From Gammaproteobacteria bacterium (GTDB taxonomy: Bacteria > Pseudomonadota > Gammaproteobacteria > Xanthomonadales > Marinicellaceae), in the NCBI GenBank assembly GCA_030430025.1, contig JAUIGR010000026.1, positions 1-33,966 on the forward strand: DNA of 33,966 nt, written 5' to 3'. How positions within the stretch are numbered: position 1 is the stretch's first letter; every line of letters starts with the position of its first letter. A program made the position numbers and the translations under genes. A model generated the notes under the pieces. It was not told the DNA's origin. It ran no database searches and saw only the letters and a program-made list of their open reading frames with translations. Positions 33,792 to 33,966 of this stretch are shown piece after piece.

Positions 33792-33966
33792 TAGTCGAAC
33801 CTGAAAAATGCATAACTTATTTTTAAATATAAAGAGTTACTTCAATTTTGCACATTTTTTCGACCAGGAAACAGGTGTCACGATGCATTTTTATTCGCCG
33901 CTTCCATGCGGCTCTCAAGCTAACGTGAAAAAGTTTTCCAGAAACTTTTTTATGGTCGATGGTGTG
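33792..33966 (-). mobile_element. Family B long form with extra module, copy B7 (cut by window edge)
   Basis: The right terminus of the family appears here reversed: TAGTCGAACCTGAAAAATG from 33792. The following 100 bases match the right part of B1 and B5, including the GACCAGGAAACAGG stem. At about 33894-33952 some 59 bases are inserted that B1 and B5 lack, carrying two further hairpins (GCCGCttccatGCGGC, and AAAAAGTTTT.. with ..AAACTTTTTT). The insert has TTTTTAT at both borders. Family sequence then resumes (GGTCGATGGTGTG) and runs off the window. Confidence 0.78.

Noticed and set aside
7639-33966. Family B copies as a CRISPR array or integron attC sites
   Set aside because: The copies are dispersed, of unequal length and without spacers; no cas, integrase or cassette arrangement is seen.

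Overview
The window is chromosomal DNA of an AT-rich Gram-negative bacterium, most likely a gammaproteobacterium. The HtpG, MnmG, RluA, YlqF and TonB-receptor sequences all look gammaproteobacterial. A secreted protein ending in IFEDDFE, together with a DUF6607 protein, an S9B dipeptidyl peptidase and several GGDEF proteins, would suit a Marinicella/Xanthomonadales-type marine lineage. That placement is inference from recall; no marker was tested.

Layout. 1-5215: a haem-uptake locus. An FecCD permease (cut by the window edge), a periplasmic haem-binding protein and a DUF6607 protein run leftward. They diverge from a TonB-dependent receptor across a short intergenic region holding a Fur-box-like site that overlaps a good sigma70 promoter. 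5452-7323: mnmG. 7324-8025: no gene, filled with two kinds of short mobile or repeated elements. 8026-15162: one 2378-residue secreted SpvB/FG-GAP/RHS protein with a Cys-rich N-terminus and an unrecognised C-terminal tail. 15163-15725: element copies and a broken ORF. 15726-18782: a short fructosamine-kinase-family gene divergent from a dipeptidyl peptidase IV. 18969-20812: an aldehyde dehydrogenase overlapping a small membrane protein. 21070-23802: a TPR-GGDEF protein and a voltage-gated cation channel, both leftward. 23885-25493: a small exported protein convergent with a metallo-beta-lactamase-fold hydrolase. 25646-29333: a membrane GGDEF protein, rluA and ylqF, with the last two overlapping by 4 bases. 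29409-30980: a secreted choice-of-anchor protein. 31439-33340: htpG. No rRNA, tRNA, CRISPR array or transposase gene was seen.

The most unusual content is non-coding. Family A has ends GAGACC...GGTCTC, with 5-base flanking direct repeats at three copies. It has five clear and two decayed copies, often abutting a stop codon. Family B has ends TAGTCRAmCCTGAAAAA...TTTTTCAGGTTCGACTA. It has seven copies in three size classes (about 47, 89 and 250 bp) and is built from consecutive perfect or near-perfect stem-loops. The largest form has five hairpins, and one copy carries an extra hairpin-rich module. Neither family encodes a protein. Family B looks like a modular, structured, non-autonomous element and is the best candidate here for something undescribed.

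How genes work together: the left locus should import haem or a related iron chelate under iron control. mnmG, rluA and ylqF serve tRNA/rRNA modification and ribosome assembly. The two GGDEF proteins make or sense cyclic-di-GMP. The giant RHS protein is probably a secreted or surface polymorphic-toxin-like protein. The rest are separate housekeeping or exported functions.
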